Shown one piece after another: positions 5,826 through 7,238 of a stretch of 7,238 nt of DNA. The notes below the pieces were generated by a model that made no database searches, was not told the DNA's origin, and saw only the letters and a list, made by a program, of their open reading frames with translations. The stretch comes from Anthropogastromicrobium sp052273485 (GTDB lineage Bacteria; Bacillota; Clostridia; Lachnospirales; Lachnospiraceae). A program made the position numbers and the translations under genes. Position 1 is the first letter of the stretch; the number at the start of each line of letters is the position of its first letter. Location of the stretch: positions 1-7,238 of the forward strand of contig DAVZID010000103.1 in the NCBI GenBank assembly GCA_052273485.1. Direction: 5' to 3'.

Positions 5826-7238
5826 ATGATAAAATTTGAAAATGTAAATGTTAGTCTTCAGGGTAAAAATATTTTATCTGATATTAATCTTGAGATAAAA
5901 GATGGGGAATTCGTATTGATCTGTGGTGACAGTGGATGTGGTAAAACAACTATGATTAAATTGGTCAATGGGCTGATTCCCCATTTTGTTAAAGATGTGA
6001 AATTAGAGGGTAGGGTTACTGTGTCAGGTAAAAATGTTGCACAGACTCAGATGTACGAGATTGCAGAGCTGGTTGGTTCTGTTTTTCAAAACCCCAAGAC
6101 CCAGTTCTTTCATACCAATTCCAGTGCTGAAATGGCATTTGGACTGGAAAACAGGGGTGCCAGTCCGGAATACATACAGAAGAGAGTAGAGGACACGATA
6201 ACGGAACTGGATATAGAGAATTTGGCTGACAGAAATGTATTCTCTATGTCAGGCGGCGAAAAACAGCTTCTTGCATTTGCCTCTGTATATGCGATGGATC
6301 CTGAGGTGTATGTGTTAGATGAACCCTCGGCAAATCTGGATGCAACAGGCATAGACAAGTTATGCAAAAGACTTGAGGTAATAAAAAATAATGGACATAC
6401 GGTGGTGGTGGCTGAACACAGACTGGCATACCTTCAGAAATTCGTAGACAGAGTCATTTATATAAAAGAGGGACACATTGAGCAGGAATTTACTCCATTA
6501 GAGTTCAGACAGCTTTCTGATGCAGAACGGGAACTTATGGGACTTAGAAGTATCTCCAGGGAACAGATACATGTACCTGAACTTGCAAATACTCAAAGAG
6601 ATGCTGATCTGGTGATCCGTAATCTTTCCTGTAAGAGGAAGAAGCAGCTTATCTTTCACGATGTATCCTTATCTGCCAATGAGGGCGACATTATCGGAAT
6701 CCTTGGTAAAAATGGAGCAGGAAAGTCAACGTTCTGCAACTGTCTGTGTGGACTGTTATCCCCTAAAAGTGGAGAAATTATATATAAAGGAAAGAAACTT
6801 TCAGGCAAGGCCAGAACGAAGCTGTTTGGTATGGTAATGCAGGAAGTAAATCATCAGTTATTTTCTGACAGTGTAAAAAATGAATGTCTGCTGGCGAAAG
6901 AGGATGCCACAGATGCAGAGATCATGAGCCTGTTGGAAAGCTTTGACCTGGCAGAATATGCAGACAATCATCCAATGACTTTATCCGGCGGACAAAGACA
7001 GCGGCTTGCCATATGTCAGGCAGTGATGGGTGGTAAGAAACTGCTTATATTTGACGAACCTACAAGCGGTCTGGATTTCAGACATATGTGTCAGGTAGAG
7101 AAACTCATGAAGAAACTGGCAGAAGAGAACTATATCATTCTGGTCGTGACACATGATTATGAATTCCTGAATAGAACGTGTGATGGATATGTTCAAATCA
7201 ATAATTTCCTTTGTATTCCTGAGGAAAGGTGCTTAAAT
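5826..7238 (+). CDS. ECF transporter ATPase, tandem two-domain EcfA1-EcfA2 fusion (3' end outside window)
   Basis: This reading frame runs without a stop from ATG 5826 to the last base, giving 471 residues. It encodes two ABC ATPase domains in one chain. Domain 1: Walker A GDSGCGKTT (34-42), Q-loop Q88 (VFQNP), signature MSGGEKQ (141-147), Walker B ending in D165-E166, D-loop SANLD (168-172), switch histidine H198 (VAEHR). A linker of about 45 residues follows (215-260). Domain 2: Walker A GKNGAGKST (294-302), Q-loop Q339, signature LSGGQRQ (386-392), Walker B ending in D410-E411, D-loop SGLD (414-417), switch histidine H443 (VTHD). Both domains look catalytically complete. Fused CbiO-type ATPases of roughly 470-500 aa are known in dedicated ECF systems (YkoD type), so little should be missing beyond the edge. 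The start is the first ATG after in-frame stops at 5799 and 5808; AAGGCG at 5811-5816 is a weak ribosome site. It powers the S/T complex encoded just upstream. Confidence 0.95.
   Translation, partial: MIKFENVNVSLQGKNILSDINLEIKDGEFVLICGDSGCGKTTMIKLVNGLIPHFVKDVKLEGRVTVSGKNVAQTQMYEIAELVGSVFQNPKTQFFHTNSSAEMAFGLENRGASPEYIQKRVEDTITELDIENLADRNVFSMSGGEKQLLAFASVYAMDPEVYVLDEPSANLDATGIDKLCKRLEVIKNNGHTVVVAEHRLAYLQKFVDRVIYIKEGHIEQEFTPLEFRQLSDAERELMGLRSISREQIHVPELANTQRDADLVIRNLSCKRKKQLIFHDVSLSANEGDIIGILGKNGAGKSTFCNCLCGLLSPKSGEIIYKGKKLSGKARTKLFGMVMQEVNHQLFSDSVKNECLLAKEDATDAEIMSLLESFDLAEYADNHPMTLSGGQRQRLAICQAVMGGKKLLIFDEPTSGLDFRHMCQVEKLMKKLAEENYIILVVTHDYEFLNRTCDGYVQINNFLCIPEERCLN

Overview
The window looks like chromosomal DNA of a low-to-mid GC Gram-positive anaerobe, most likely a gut Clostridia member of the Lachnospiraceae type. 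This is inferred from the strong purine-rich ribosome binding sites, a GTG start, A+T-leaning codon use and the family make-up. No taxonomic marker gene is present.

Layout: six genes fill the window, all on the + strand, with almost no space between them. In order they are an AraC-family regulator (9-1001); two half-size ABC transporters, each with a membrane domain fused to an ATPase domain (1003-2790 and 2775-4535); a small integral membrane protein of the Trep_Strep/MptD-type ECF substrate-binding (S) family (4532-5119); an EcfT/CbiQ-type transmembrane coupling protein (5119-5796); and a tandem two-domain EcfA-type ATPase (5826 to the right edge, still open). Junctions are a 1-nt gap, a 16-nt overlap, an ATGA 4-nt overlap, a TAATG 1-nt overlap and a 29-nt gap. 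No terminator or internal promoter is apparent, so this reads as one operon whose promoter lies left of the window and whose end lies right of it.

How the parts may work together: the two half-transporters resemble the YbtP/YbtQ and IrtA/IrtB class, which has the exporter fold but is known to import iron-siderophores. The S, T and A1-A2 proteins make a complete dedicated energy-coupling-factor importer. The regulator resembles the YbtA/PchR branch of AraC proteins, which respond to siderophores. The pairing of a YbtPQ-like pair with an ECF-like module recalls the equibactin locus of Streptococcus equi. The best hypothesis is therefore a ligand-induced uptake operon for a metallophore or a related metal-containing small molecule. 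No siderophore synthesis gene is visible, so use of a molecule made by others is possible. The substrate cannot be read from the sequence. No RNA gene, mobile element, CRISPR array or stretch of more than 300 bases without a gene was seen.
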